Positions 17,146 through 26,945 of a stretch of DNA of 64,000 bases are shown piece by piece (positions within the stretch are counted from its first letter, which is position 1; the number at the start of each line of letters is the position of its first letter). The position numbers and the translations under genes were made by a program. The stretch comes from Candidatus Binatia bacterium (GTDB lineage: Bacteria; Desulfobacterota; Binatia; HRBIN30), in the NCBI GenBank assembly GCA_026415395.1, contig JAOAHD010000002.1, positions 434,001-498,000 on the forward strand, written 5' to 3'. The notes beneath the pieces were generated by a model. The model was not told where the DNA came from. It was given only the letters and a program-made list of their open reading frames with translations, and did no database searches.

Positions 17146-18561
17146 GTGGAGCGCGAACGCTTCTATATCAATGGTCAATGGGTAGAACCCAGCACGCGGG
17201 ATCGCATCGCAGTGATCCACGCAGCCACAGAGCAGACCATGGCCACCGTCCCCGCGGGGTCTTTGGTCGACGTCGACCGCGCCGTCGAGGCGGCGATGCG
17301 TGCCTTTCCGGCATGGGCGGCAACAGCCCCACAAGAGCGGGCGCAGTTGTTGGAAGCGTTGGCGGAACAACTGGCGGCGCGCAGCGAGACGATTGCACAG
17401 ACGATTACCGCTGAAGTGGGCATGCCCCTGAAGCTTTCGCGAGCGATTCAAGCTGGTCTCCCGCAGGTCGTGTTGCGCTCCTACGCTGAGCTGGCTCGAA
17501 GCCATGTTTGGGAAGAGCGCGTGGGCAACTCCATTGTTTTGCGGCAGCCCGTTGGTGTGGTGGCAGCAATTACGCCGTGGAACTACCCGTTGCACCAGGC
17601 AGTGTGCAAAGTTGCGGCGGCGCTGGCCGCTGGTTGCACGGTGGTGCTCAAGCCCAGCGAACTCGCTCCGTTGACGGCATTTTCATTGGCTGAGGCGTGT
17701 GAAGCAGTGGGGCTCCCCCCAGGGGTGCTTAACGTGGTCACGGGCTACGGCCCGGTGGTTGGCGAGGCGCTCGCGCAGCATCCTGGCGTGGATTTAGTGT
17801 CGTTCACGGGATCGACGCGGGCGGGGAAACGGGTGGCGGAGTTGGCAGTGCGCAGCGTGAAGCGCCTCACTCTAGAGTTGGGCGGCAAAAGCCCGTGCGT
17901 CGTGCTGGAAGACGCCGATCTTGGGAGGGCCGTGCAGTCTTGTGTGAACGAGTGCTTTTTGAACTCCGGCCAAAGTTGCAACGCCTTGAGCCGTTTGTTG
18001 GTGCCCGCGGATCGTTACCAGGAAGCGGTGGAACTGGCGCGGGCGGCAGCGGAGCGTTTTGTGGTTGGGGATCCGTTCGACGACCGCACCAAGCTTGGCC
18101 CGCTGGTTTCGGCTGCGCAGCGGGAGCGGGTGCGGAATTACATCCGGTCAGGGATTGCAGAAGGGGCTCGACTGGTGACGGGTGGCGTGGAGCCTCCTGA
18201 GGAATGTCCACGCGGCTATTTCGTGCGGCCCACGGTGTTTGCCGACGTAACCCCACAAATGACCATTGCGCGCGAGGAAATTTTCGGCCCCGTGTTATGT
18301 GTTTTGTCATTTAAGGATGAGGAAGACGCCGTCCGGCTGGCGAACGATACGATCTATGGGCTGGCAGCGGCGGTTTGGTCGCGGGACGCAGAACGCGCGC
18401 AGCGAGTAGCGGGGAGAATTCGCGCTGGTCAGGTCTCTGTCAATGGTGGACGTTACAACCCATTGGCACCGTTTGGCGGTTTCAAACAGTCCGGATTGGG
18501 TCGCGAGTTGGGCAAGTACGGATTGGAAGAGTTTGTCGAGTTGCAAGCGCTGCAGTTGTGA
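17146..18561 (+). CDS. NAD(P)-dependent aldehyde dehydrogenase
   Basis: Oxidises an aldehyde to the carboxylic acid. The 471-residue protein has the ALDH landmarks [31 protein letters not shown], the general-base Glu in [10 protein letters not shown] (about residue 244), the nucleophile Cys in NSGQSCNA (about residue 278), EEIFGPVL and [13 protein letters not shown]. It belongs to the broad betaine/phenylacetaldehyde-type group; the substrate is not readable. The start is a GTG with GAGG upstream; a nearby ATG is out of frame. The gene lies between the DUF4139 gene and uvrA with a 46-base gap upstream, so may be in the same transcript as surE. Confidence 0.93.
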   Translation: MERERFYINGQWVEPSTRDRIAVIHAATEQTMATVPAGSLVDVDRAVEAAMRAFPAWAATAPQERAQLLEALAEQLAARSETIAQTITAEVGMPLKLSRAIQAGLPQVVLRSYAELARSHVWEERVGNSIVLRQPVGVVAAITPWNYPLHQAVCKVAAALAAGCTVVLKPSELAPLTAFSLAEACEAVGLPPGVLNVVTGYGPVVGEALAQHPGVDLVSFTGSTRAGKRVAELAVRSVKRLTLELGGKSPCVVLEDADLGRAVQSCVNECFLNSGQSCNALSRLLVPADRYQEAVELARAAAERFVVGDPFDDRTKLGPLVSAAQRERVRNYIRSGIAEGARLVTGGVEPPEECPRGYFVRPTVFADVTPQMTIAREEIFGPVLCVLSFKDEEDAVRLANDTIYGLAAAVWSRDAERAQRVAGRIRAGQVSVNGGRYNPLAPFGGFKQSGLGRELGKYGLEEFVELQALQL

Positions 18562-18651
18562 AGCAAGCGCTGCCGCTCCCTGGCTTAACAGAGAGCGCGG
18601 CTAGTGGCGCCCCTGGATTCCCTCGTGTAACATTTGTGGTTCCAGTAAGTC

Positions 18652-21600
18652 ATGGCGGACTCCTTCATTCGCGTTGTCGGTGCGTTTCAAAACAACCTGC
18701 AACACATCGACATCGACATACCTGTGAACGCCCTGACGGTGATTACCGGGCCGTCGGGTTCTGGCAAATCGTCGCTTGCTTTCGATGTGCTTTACGCGGA
18801 AGGCCAGCGCCGCTACGTGGAGACCTTTTCCGCCTACACGCGGCAGTTCTTGGAGCGCATGGACAAGCCCTGCGCCGAGCGCGTGGAAGGGATTTTGCCG
18901 GCAATCGCCATCACCCAAGGCAACACGGTCAAAACCACCCGCTCCACGGTAGGGACCATGACCGAGTTGCACGATCACCTGAAACTCTTCTGGGCTAAGC
19001 TAGCGGTACCCTATTGCCCCGAGTGCGGGGTCTCGATGCAACCGATCACGGCTGACGAGGTGGTGGCCGAAATTTTGAAGAACCCCGATGGCACACGGTT
19101 CCTGGTTGGGTTCGAAACTCCCCTGGCACCCGATTTACCTTGGGAGGAAGCCAGGGCTGGCCTGCAAGCCTCGGGCTTTCATCGGGTGCTGGTAAACGAT
19201 GCCGTGCGTTTGCTCGAAGAGGTAGAGGAGCCAGTGGCTTCTTCACTTTTTGTCATCGTAGACCGCTTGAGCCTGCCTCTGCGCGACAATTCGCGACTGG
19301 CGGATTCGGTGGAGCAGGCGTTTCGCTGGGGCAGGGGGCGCATGTGCGTGGCGTACCTGGAAAATTCGCTCCGCGTGGTTCGCTATTCGAGTGAACGGGA
19401 GTGCCCGCAATGTCAGCGGAAAGTTCGGGAACCGGTGCCCAATTTGTTTTCGTTCAATAGCCCGTTGGGTGCTTGCGAACAGTGCCGCGGGTTTGGGCGG
19501 ATTATCGATGTCGACTTGGACTTGGTCATTCCGAACGACAGCCTGTCGATCGAGGAGGGGGCGATTAAGCCGTGGACGACCAAGTCGACCGAATGGGAGC
19601 GCAGCGAGTTGGAAGCCTTTTGTGTGCGGCGCAAGATTCCCTTGCACCGACCGTGGCGAGAGCTCACCCCCGAGCAGCGCAACTTAGTCATCGAAGGTGA
19701 CGACCAATTCTTCGGCGTCAAAGGCTGGTTCCGTTGGCTCGAGGGACGCACCTACAAGATGCACGTGCGTGTGTTCCTGTCGCGCTACCGCAGTTATCGG
19801 TTGTGTCCAGCGTGTCGCGGCGGTCGACTGAAGCCTGAGGCAACGTGGTATCGCATCGCCGGACGAACCCTCGTGGATGTGCAACGGATGAGCGTAGACG
19901 AGGCGCACGGGTTCTTCGGCTCATTGGAGTTCTCCGGTTCGGGCGACGAAGTGGCGCGGATGGTTCTCCGCGAAATCCAACAGCGGCTGCGTTATCTCCG
20001 CGAGGTCGGATTGGGCTATCTGACCTTGGATCGGCCGTCGCGCACGCTCTCAGGCGGGGAGCTCGCGCGGGTGGACTTGACCACCGCTGTCGGCTCCTCG
20101 CTGGTGAACACCTTGTACATCCTTGACGAACCCTCGGTAGGACTGCATCCGCGCGACAGCCGCCGACTGGTGCAGATTCTGAAGGAGCTGGTGGCCAAGG
20201 AGAATACCGTAGTCGTGGTGGAGCACGACCCGGAGATTATCCGGTCGGCCGACCACGTGATCGACTTGGGGCCGGGTGCAGGCCGGCAGGGCGGACGCGT
20301 TGTGTACACGGGCCCGGTGGCAGGATTGCTGCGCTCGCAGCGCTCGAGCACGGGCGCCTTTCTGGCTGGTCGGCGTTCGATTCCGATTCCCCCCAAACGC
20401 CGGAAGATCTTGCCGGATTTGTCGCTCACCGTGCGCGGGGCTCGAGAGCACAATTTGAAGAACATCACCGTGCGGATTCCCCTTGCACGCTTCGTGTGTG
20501 TCACAGGGGTGTCCGGTTCGGGAAAGTCGACCTTGGTTGAGGACATCTTGTATCGCGCCTTGATGCGGCACTTGGGGAAGTCAGGAGAGCGCCCGGGTGC
20601 GCACGATGGCATCGATGGCGTCGAGCGGATTCGGGCGGTGGTGTTGGTGGATCAAGCGCCGGTGGGGACGACCCCGCGATCCGTGGTGGCCTCGTACGTG
20701 GGGGCCTTCGAAAGCTTTCGGAATCTCTTTGCCGCAACGCCGTTGGCCGCTTTACGCGGTTACGATGCCAGGGCGTTTGCTTTGAGTACCGGCGTCGGTG
20801 CATGCCGCACTTGCAAAGGGGAGGGATTCGAGAAGGTCGAGATGCAGTTCCTGTCCGACGTCTACCTGCCGTGCAGCGAGTGCGGTGGCAAGCGCTTCGT
20901 CCCGGAAGTGCTTGAGATCCAATATCGTGGCAAGAACATCTCTGAGGTCTTACAGCTCACCGCTGCCGAGGCGCTGCAGTTCTTTGCCGACGAGCCCACC
21001 GTGCAAGCGCGGTTGCAACCATTGTGCGATGTCGGTCTCGATTATCTGCCCTTAGGGCAGCCGTTGAACACGCTCTCCGGAGGAGAGGCGCAGCGCCTGA
21101 AGTTGGCCGCCGCCCTTAGTCAACGGAGTGCTCCGCACACGCTGTACATCCTCGATGAACCGACGATCGGATTGCACTTGGGCGACGTGGACCGGCTGTT
21201 GGCAGCGCTGCAGCGCTTGGTGGATGCGGGTCATTCGTTGCTGGTCGTGGAACACAACATGGAGGTCGTGAAGTGTGCTGACTGGGTGATCGACCTCGGG
21301 CCCGCGGGGGGCGAAGCGGGCGGTTACGTGCTTGCGGAAGGTACGCCAGAAGACGTTGCTCGGACCGAGGGTTCACCGACTGCACCTTTTTTGCGGCAGG
21401 CGCTGCAAGGGTTATCCTCCGCGGTTGCGGAGGCACCTTCTTCCTACGCGCTGGTGCGCAAAGAAAGTGCCGCGGTGCCACAGCGGCGCGGACAGATTTG
21501 CGTTGTCGGAGCGCGGGAGCACAACTTGAAAAACATTCACCTCGAGCTGCCCCGCGATCAATGGATCGTCATCACTGGCCTGAGTGGATCGGGAAAGTCG

Positions 21601-24243
21601 ACCCTGGCCTTCGACATTCTCTATGCAGAGGGCCAACATCGGTACGTGGACAGCCTCTCCACGTACGCGCGCCAGTTTGTCGGCGTACTGCCGCGGCCCA
21701 ATGTCGATCTTGTTACCGGCATTCCTCCAACCGTCGCCATCGAGCAGCGGCTCAGCCGGGGCGGGAAGTGGTCGACGGTGGCGACGATGACCGAAGTCTA
21801 CCATTACCTGCGCCTCCTTTATGCCAAGCTGGGCGTGCAACATTGCGTGCAGTGCGAACGGCCTCTGTCGACCTTGAGCCGATCGCAAATCGAGTCACGT
21901 GTGCGCCAGTGGTTACGCTCTGGGCCTCTGACCTTGCTGGCCCCAGTGGTGCGGGGACGCAAGGGATCCTATCGCGCGTTGTTCACGAAAGCGCACCGCG
22001 CGGGCTTCTCACGCTATCGGGTGGACGGGCAGTGGATCGACTTTCGGCAGGTTCAGCCGCTCGAACGCTTTAAGGATCACGACATCGACATTGTGATTGC
22101 CGAGCTCGCTGGCAACGCCGTCCGGCAGGTGCACGACGCTGTGGAAACTGCCCTTCGGTACGGGGCAGGCACGTTGATTGCCGTGCGCGATGGCGCGGAG
22201 CATGTGCTCAGCGAGCACCTTTATTGTTCGGAATGTGGGCTGGGGTATGAGCCGCTCGACCCGCGCATGTTTTCCTTCAACAGCAAGCGGGGGGCTTGTC
22301 CGAAATGTTTTGGAGCAGGCAGCCTCGTGGACTTCGATCTGGAGCACGCCCTCCCCAGCGCGACGGCAGTGGGTGTGGCGTTGAAAAATCTGTTTCAGGA
22401 AACGGACGAGGCGTTATGGCGTGCCTGTCAGCGGTGGGGGCAGAAACATCGCGAGATTTGGCGGGCACCTGCGGGGCAACTGACGCGAGCGCAGTGGCGG
22501 GAGATTATGGGAGAGGGCGACGGTAGTTTGCTGGCGGTGTTGCGAACCTTCGCGGTCGCGAAGGGGGAGGAAAGCGATGTTCTGGCCGGCCTTTTGCGCG
22601 AGCGTCCGTGCAGCGAGTGTGGTGGGAGTCGCCTTCATGCGCGTGCCCGAGCGGTGCGCTGGCACGGGCAGGCGATCTGGGAATGGACAGCGCTGTCGGT
22701 GTCGGCCGCTCGTTCTGCGCTCGCGAGAATTCCGGTCGGTGCCCGCGAGCAGCAAATTGCGAGCGCCGCATTGAAGGAAATCTTCCCGCGTCTCGAGTTC
22801 CTGGCTGCGGTTGGCCTCGGCTACCTCACGTTGGACCGCAGTGCGGATACGCTTTCTGGGGGTGAAGCGCAGCGGATTCGACTGGCGGCGCAGTTGGGCT
22901 CAAATCTTCGTGGTGTCTGTTACATCCTCGACGAGCCCACCATTGGCTTGCATCCGGCGGACAACGACCGTTTGCTTGGTGCCTTGCGGCAGTTGCGGGA
23001 CCGCGGCAACACCGTCATCGTGGTGGAGCACGACGAGGCGACCATCGAGGCCGCGGACTTGGTCGTGGATTTAGGCCCTGGCGCCGGGACCCACGGTGGG
23101 GAAGTGGTGGCCGTAGCACCGCCGACGCAACTGCGACGGATTCCCCAATCTCTGACAGGAAGATTCCTCGGCATGTCGCGCCGCCGCATCGGACCGGTCC
23201 GCGACGTCAGCGCTCTCCCGCGCATCCAAGTCCGCGGCGCGTCCGAGCACAACTTGCGGAACATCGATGTCGACATTCCGGTGGGTGCCTGGACTTGCGT
23301 GACAGGGGTATCCGGTTCCGGGAAGTCGACGCTGGTCCGTGACGTGTTGTACCGTGGGCTGCGGCGCCAGCTCGGCTTGGTTGCGGCACCGCCGGGTCGC
23401 TACCGGAAAATTGTCTGCGAGGGAATCACGCGCGTGGTCGAGGTCGACCAGACACCGATTGGCCGCACTCCACGGTCGATCCCCGCCTCGTACGTGGGCG
23501 TTTTCGATGCCATCCGCAAGTTGTTTGCCGGTACCCCCGACGCGCGTGTGCGTGGCTACACCGCAAGCCGCTTTAGCTTCAACGTGCCGGGCGGCCGGTG
23601 CGAGCAATGTGGCGGCCAAGGTCGCATCCGCATGCAAATGGCCTTCTTGCCCGATGTGTTTGTGACCTGCGACGGATGTGGCGGACAGCGGTACAACGAG
23701 GAAACGCTCGCCGTACGCTATCACGGCAAGACCATCGCCGATGTCTTGGCAATGACGATCGAGGACGCGGCGCAATTTTTCGCTGCGGTGCCAGGGATCA
23801 GTTCAACGTTGGCGCTCATGCGCGACTTGGGTCTCGGTTACCTGACCCTTGGCCAGGGCAGCAATACGGTTTCGGGAGGAGAGGCGCAGCGACTGAAGTT
23901 GGCTTATGAGCTGGCGAAGTCGAGCGTGGCGCCCACGCTCTACGTACTCGACGAGCCCACCACTGGGCTCCATTTTGCCGACATTGAACGCCTCATCGAG
24001 CTGCTGCACCGGCTGGTGGACCGGGGGCACACAGTGGTCACGATTGAGCACAACTTGGACATCGTGAAGGAAGCCGATTGGATCATCGACCTTGGCCCTG
24101 GTGGCGGCGATGCCGGCGGAGAGGTGGTTGCGATGGGAACAATTGCTGAGGTGTTGGACGTCGAACGTTCGGCGACCGCTCGTTACCTGCGCAACTTGTT
24201 GGCAAACGAACAGGCGCCAGTTGCGCGCGTTGCCTCCGAGTGA
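18652..24243 (+). CDS. uvrA: Tandem-fused UvrA excinuclease subunit (double length)
   Basis: Damage-recognition ATPase of nucleotide excision repair. The protein has 1863 residues, about twice the usual 940, because two complete UvrA units are joined head to tail (roughly 1-940 and 950-1863). Four Walker A sites are visible near residues 33, 620, 975 and 1551 and four ABC signatures near 465 (LSGGELAR), 807, 1400 and 1740 (SGGEAQR). Each half carries CxxC zinc modules, including the second-domain fingers CRTCKGEG...CSECGG and CEQCGGQG...CDGCGG. Chlamydiae have a known fused UvrA of similar size. The two halves are clearly diverged, so this is an old fusion. It faces mlaC with a 34-base gap. 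Confidence 0.95.
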   Translation: MADSFIRVVGAFQNNLQHIDIDIPVNALTVITGPSGSGKSSLAFDVLYAEGQRRYVETFSAYTRQFLERMDKPCAERVEGILPAIAITQGNTVKTTRSTVGTMTELHDHLKLFWAKLAVPYCPECGVSMQPITADEVVAEILKNPDGTRFLVGFETPLAPDLPWEEARAGLQASGFHRVLVNDAVRLLEEVEEPVASSLFVIVDRLSLPLRDNSRLADSVEQAFRWGRGRMCVAYLENSLRVVRYSSERECPQCQRKVREPVPNLFSFNSPLGACEQCRGFGRIIDVDLDLVIPNDSLSIEEGAIKPWTTKSTEWERSELEAFCVRRKIPLHRPWRELTPEQRNLVIEGDDQFFGVKGWFRWLEGRTYKMHVRVFLSRYRSYRLCPACRGGRLKPEATWYRIAGRTLVDVQRMSVDEAHGFFGSLEFSGSGDEVARMVLREIQQRLRYLREVGLGYLTLDRPSRTLSGGELARVDLTTAVGSSLVNTLYILDEPSVGLHPRDSRRLVQILKELVAKENTVVVVEHDPEIIRSADHVIDLGPGAGRQGGRVVYTGPVAGLLRSQRSSTGAFLAGRRSIPIPPKRRKILPDLSLTVRGAREHNLKNITVRIPLARFVCVTGVSGSGKSTLVEDILYRALMRHLGKSGERPGAHDGIDGVERIRAVVLVDQAPVGTTPRSVVASYVGAFESFRNLFAATPLAALRGYDARAFALSTGVGACRTCKGEGFEKVEMQFLSDVYLPCSECGGKRFVPEVLEIQYRGKNISEVLQLTAAEALQFFADEPTVQARLQPLCDVGLDYLPLGQPLNTLSGGEAQRLKLAAALSQRSAPHTLYILDEPTIGLHLGDVDRLLAALQRLVDAGHSLLVVEHNMEVVKCADWVIDLGPAGGEAGGYVLAEGTPEDVARTEGSPTAPFLRQALQGLSSAVAEAPSSYALVRKESAAVPQRRGQICVVGAREHNLKNIHLELPRDQWIVITGLSGSGKSTLAFDILYAEGQHRYVDSLSTYARQFVGVLPRPNVDLVTGIPPTVAIEQRLSRGGKWSTVATMTEVYHYLRLLYAKLGVQHCVQCERPLSTLSRSQIESRVRQWLRSGPLTLLAPVVRGRKGSYRALFTKAHRAGFSRYRVDGQWIDFRQVQPLERFKDHDIDIVIAELAGNAVRQVHDAVETALRYGAGTLIAVRDGAEHVLSEHLYCSECGLGYEPLDPRMFSFNSKRGACPKCFGAGSLVDFDLEHALPSATAVGVALKNLFQETDEALWRACQRWGQKHREIWRAPAGQLTRAQWREIMGEGDGSLLAVLRTFAVAKGEESDVLAGLLRERPCSECGGSRLHARARAVRWHGQAIWEWTALSVSAARSALARIPVGAREQQIASAALKEIFPRLEFLAAVGLGYLTLDRSADTLSGGEAQRIRLAAQLGSNLRGVCYILDEPTIGLHPADNDRLLGALRQLRDRGNTVIVVEHDEATIEAADLVVDLGPGAGTHGGEVVAVAPPTQLRRIPQSLTGRFLGMSRRRIGPVRDVSALPRIQVRGASEHNLRNIDVDIPVGAWTCVTGVSGSGKSTLVRDVLYRGLRRQLGLVAAPPGRYRKIVCEGITRVVEVDQTPIGRTPRSIPASYVGVFDAIRKLFAGTPDARVRGYTASRFSFNVPGGRCEQCGGQGRIRMQMAFLPDVFVTCDGCGGQRYNEETLAVRYHGKTIADVLAMTIEDAAQFFAAVPGISSTLALMRDLGLGYLTLGQGSNTVSGGEAQRLKLAYELAKSSVAPTLYVLDEPTTGLHFADIERLIELLHRLVDRGHTVVTIEHNLDIVKEADWIIDLGPGGGDAGGEVVAMGTIAEVLDVERSATARYLRNLLANEQAPVARVASE

Positions 24244-24277
24244 TCCCATTCGGGTCGTTGCCTACCGGGGAGCACAC

Positions 24278-24931
24278 CTAGCTTCGCGTGCCCGGGGGCT
24301 GGCCGATCGGCTCTCCCCGCGCGTTTTTCTCTTCCAGGAGTTGGATGAGTTTTTCCGGCCCGTCACGGCTCACGATTTCCTGGAACTGTGAGCGAAAGTT
24401 GGCCACCAAGCTCGTCCCCTCGATGATCACATCGATGACTTTCCACTGGTTGCCAAGCTTTCGCAGCCGGTAGTCTACGGCGATCGGTTCGCCTCCTTGC
24501 GGTCGGAGGATGCGGGTTTTGACGGTCCAATCGCCGTCTGGCTCCTGTCGTTCCCCGACGACCTCCGCGCGCTCGTTGTTGTATTGATCCACGTTGCGCC
24601 CATAGGTGAGCGAGAGGTGTTTACGGAACTCCTTGACAAAGCGGCTTTGCTGTTCAGGCGACAGCCGCTTCCAGTTGCGCGCCAAGACCAGCTTGGAAAC
24701 GGTATCGAAATCGAAGCGCGCTGAGGCGATCTCTTCGATCTGCTGGCGCTTTTGCTCGCTGGTCCGGGACGAATCGCGAAGCACGGCGAGCACTGCGTCG
24801 GCCGTTTGTTCGATCACTTGCCGCGGCGTTTCCTGGGCAAGAGCAGAGGTTGCTGGGAAGGTGCTCAGAACCGTAACGGCAGACACGGTTAGGCCGGCCA
24901 CGAACCACAAGCGCCTTCGCACAACGTTCAT
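24278..24931 (-). CDS. mlaC: Phospholipid-binding periplasmic protein MlaC
   Basis: Periplasmic shuttle that carries phospholipid between the outer-membrane MlaA complex and the inner-membrane MlaFED transporter. The 217-residue protein has a signal peptide ending near ALA|QETPRQ and the family core: DFDTVSKLVLARNWK, LSPEQQSRFVKEFRKHLSLTY, a central VKTRI-containing beta sheet, YRLRKLGNQWKVIDVIIEG and SLVANFRSQFQEIV. It is the last gene of mlaF-E-D-A-C, starting three bases after the mlaA stop. Confidence 0.95.
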   Translation of the reverse strand: MNVVRRRLWFVAGLTVSAVTVLSTFPATSALAQETPRQVIEQTADAVLAVLRDSSRTSEQKRQQIEEIASARFDFDTVSKLVLARNWKRLSPEQQSRFVKEFRKHLSLTYGRNVDQYNNERAEVVGERQEPDGDWTVKTRILRPQGGEPIAVDYRLRKLGNQWKVIDVIIEGTSLVANFRSQFQEIVSRDGPEKLIQLLEEKNARGEPIGQPPGTRS

Positions 24932-24934
24932 CGC

Positions 24935-25657
24935 TCACTCCTCGATCCGGTAGAAATCTTCGCCTGGCCCCGAATCTTCCCGCTCGTTTCGAATTTGGCG
25001 GGCGCGCCGCTGCAAGTAGGCATTCCGTACTGCAGCATAGTAGTCCAGCGAAGCTTCTTTCAGCTCCCTCACCGCATCCAGAACCTGGGCGCGGCTGTTC
25101 ACCACTTGCACGGTTTGCGGACCAATCGTGAAGCGGATGTCGGCAAAGAACCAGTACACCGTCGCAATCGAATCCACCCCGTAACCAAGCGCATCGCGCG
25201 GCGTAGAAGGCCCGATGAAAGGGAGAACCAGGTACGGTCCGGCCGGAACCCCCCACACGGCGAGAGTTTGCCCGAAGTCTTCGTCGTGCTTATCGAGACC
25301 CCATTGGCTGGCCACGTCGAACACGCCGACAACGCCGAAGGTTGTGTTTGCGATGAAGCGAGCAACATCGACGGCTGCGTCGTGCGGCTTCGCTTGCAGA
25401 AGATTGTTCGCCGCCACAATCGGCGTGTAGGCATTCTGAAACACGTTGGCGATCGATTGCTCGACGCGATCAGGAATCGCCCGATGCCAGGCCTTAGCGA
25501 TTGGCTCGAGCACGTAGCTGTCGAGCGTATCGTTAAAAGTGAAAATCGCCCGATTGAACCCTTGCCATGGGTCGGCTTCCTGTCCCCAGGCAGCGCCGCG
25601 GGGCGCGAGAATACAAAAAATGACCAGTCCGCAAATAAAACGAGCTTGAAGGCTCAT
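24935..25657 (-). CDS. mlaA: MlaA/VacJ-family protein without lipobox
   Basis: Outer-membrane component that removes mislocalised phospholipid from the outer leaflet. The conserved block DPWQGFNRAIFTFND, then PIAKAWHRAIPDRVEQSIANVF, GVFDVASQWGL, EDFGQTLAVWGVPAGPYLVLPFIGPSTPRDALG is diagnostic. The N terminus has a hydrophobic signal (FICGLVIFCILAPRGAAWG) but no Cys just before the mature domain, whereas the E. coli protein is a lipoprotein. The ATG at 25657 lies one base from the mlaD stop; in-frame GTG codons at 25666 and 25669 are alternatives. Encoded inside the mla operon rather than separately. Confidence 0.93.
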   Translation of the reverse strand: MSLQARFICGLVIFCILAPRGAAWGQEADPWQGFNRAIFTFNDTLDSYVLEPIAKAWHRAIPDRVEQSIANVFQNAYTPIVAANNLLQAKPHDAAVDVARFIANTTFGVVGVFDVASQWGLDKHDEDFGQTLAVWGVPAGPYLVLPFIGPSTPRDALGYGVDSIATVYWFFADIRFTIGPQTVQVVNSRAQVLDAVRELKEASLDYYAAVRNAYLQRRARQIRNEREDSGPGEDFYRIEE

Positions 25658-25658
25658 C

Positions 25659-26153
25659 TCATTCACCACTTGCGCCTTGGCGCGAGTTCGCGTTGTTTCC
25701 CCCGCCGCGATCCAAAGAGTAAATGAACTTGCCGATCAAACGTTCCAGGCTCAGCGCCGACTCGGTGATCGTAATTACGCCCCCGTTTTCCAAGTAACGA
25801 TCCTCGCCACCGACCTGTAGAGAGATGTACTGGTCGCCGAGCAGACCGGCAGTCACGATCGAAGCACTCGTGTCAACGGGCAGCTTAAGCTCTCGGCGTA
25901 GGTCCATTCGGACCCGCGCCCGATAATCGTTATCCAAAATGATGTCGACGACTTGCCCGACTTTGACGCCGGCGATGACCACCGGAGCTCGCGGTTTCAG
26001 GCCACCAATTTCGTCGAACGATGCATACAGGGTCAGGCCGCCTTGGTTATGGAAGGTCAGCCCACCGACGTTCATTGACAGGTACGCTAACGCCGCAAGC
26101 CCGGCGAGTACAAACAAACCGACAATGAGGTCTCGGCGAGGTGATCGATTCAT
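25659..26153 (-). CDS. mlaD: MCE-domain protein MlaD
   Basis: Inner-membrane-anchored substrate-binding subunit of the MlaFEDB lipid transporter. One N-terminal transmembrane helix (LIVGLFVLAGLAALAYLSM) is followed by a single MCE domain with LYASFDEIGGLKPRAPVVIAGVKVGQV and a second half with ASIVTAGLLGDQYISLQ. The 164-residue length is usual. Together with mlaE (nine bases upstream) and mlaF it forms the core transporter. The last 20 residues are Gly/Asn-rich and probably disordered. Confidence 0.95.
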   Translation of the reverse strand: MNRSPRRDLIVGLFVLAGLAALAYLSMNVGGLTFHNQGGLTLYASFDEIGGLKPRAPVVIAGVKVGQVVDIILDNDYRARVRMDLRRELKLPVDTSASIVTAGLLGDQYISLQVGGEDRYLENGGVITITESALSLERLIGKFIYSLDRGGGNNANSRQGASGE

Positions 26154-26162
26154 GGCAGCCCC

Positions 26163-26939
26163 TTACACGCCCCACAATGCAGTGATGATATAGTCGAACA
26201 ACAGCACCGATACCGATCCAACCACCACCGTGGAAGTTGTTGCGGCACTCACGCCTGCCGAAGTGGGATGGCAGGTGTAGCCGCGGAATGTGGAAATCAA
26301 ACCGACGAGAATACCGAAGATGAACGCTTTCAGGATGCTTCCGAGTACGTCGTCGCGGAAATCCACCGCGTTCTGCAAACTGGAAATATAGTTCCCCGCG
26401 TCCACACCCATGAGTGCTACGCCCACGAAGTAGCCGCCGGCGAGCCCGCAAACGATGAACAGGGCAGAGAGCAGCGGCATGGCAGCGATCATGGCGAGTG
26501 TCTTCGGTGCAACGACCAGGTGAACGGGGTCGATTGCCAGCATGCGCAAGCCATCCAGTTGCTCGGTAGCGACCATTGTGCCGATTTCTGCCGTTGTCGC
26601 TGAGCCGGCGCGGCCAGTCGTCAGAAGTGCGGTCAGTACTGGGCCAAGCTCGCGAATCAGGCTCAGGCCGACAACAGCCCCGAGCGATTCCTCTGCGCCG
26701 AAGCGAACGAGGGTGTTGTAACCTTGCAAGCCCAGCACCATGCCGACGGCAGCACCGCTCACGCAAATAATTAGCAACGACAGCACACCGATGTTGAACA
26801 GCTCCGCCATAAACGCGGACACACGCGGCGGTGGCGTGACCACGGCACGGGTGACATCGATGGCAAACCACGTGATCCGCCCCAGTTCCGCAACAAAACG
26901 AACTGTGGCAAAGCCAATGTCCTGGATTACCCTGGTCAT
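26163..26939 (-). CDS. mlaE: MlaE lipid transporter permease
   Basis: Transmembrane permease of the Mla ABC transporter, 258 residues, with about five to six membrane helices. The family sequence GLQGYNTLVRFGAEESLG, LIRELGPVLTALLTTGRAGSATTAEIGTM and EQLDGLRMLAIDPVHLVVAPK is fully preserved. It sits six bases after mlaF and ten before mlaD. No separate mlaB (STAS) gene is visible in the operon, which is common outside Gammaproteobacteria. Confidence 0.95.
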   Translation of the reverse strand: MTRVIQDIGFATVRFVAELGRITWFAIDVTRAVVTPPPRVSAFMAELFNIGVLSLLIICVSGAAVGMVLGLQGYNTLVRFGAEESLGAVVGLSLIRELGPVLTALLTTGRAGSATTAEIGTMVATEQLDGLRMLAIDPVHLVVAPKTLAMIAAMPLLSALFIVCGLAGGYFVGVALMGVDAGNYISSLQNAVDFRDDVLGSILKAFIFGILVGLISTFRGYTCHPTSAGVSAATTSTVVVGSVSVLLFDYIITALWGV

Positions 26940-26945
26940 GGTTCG

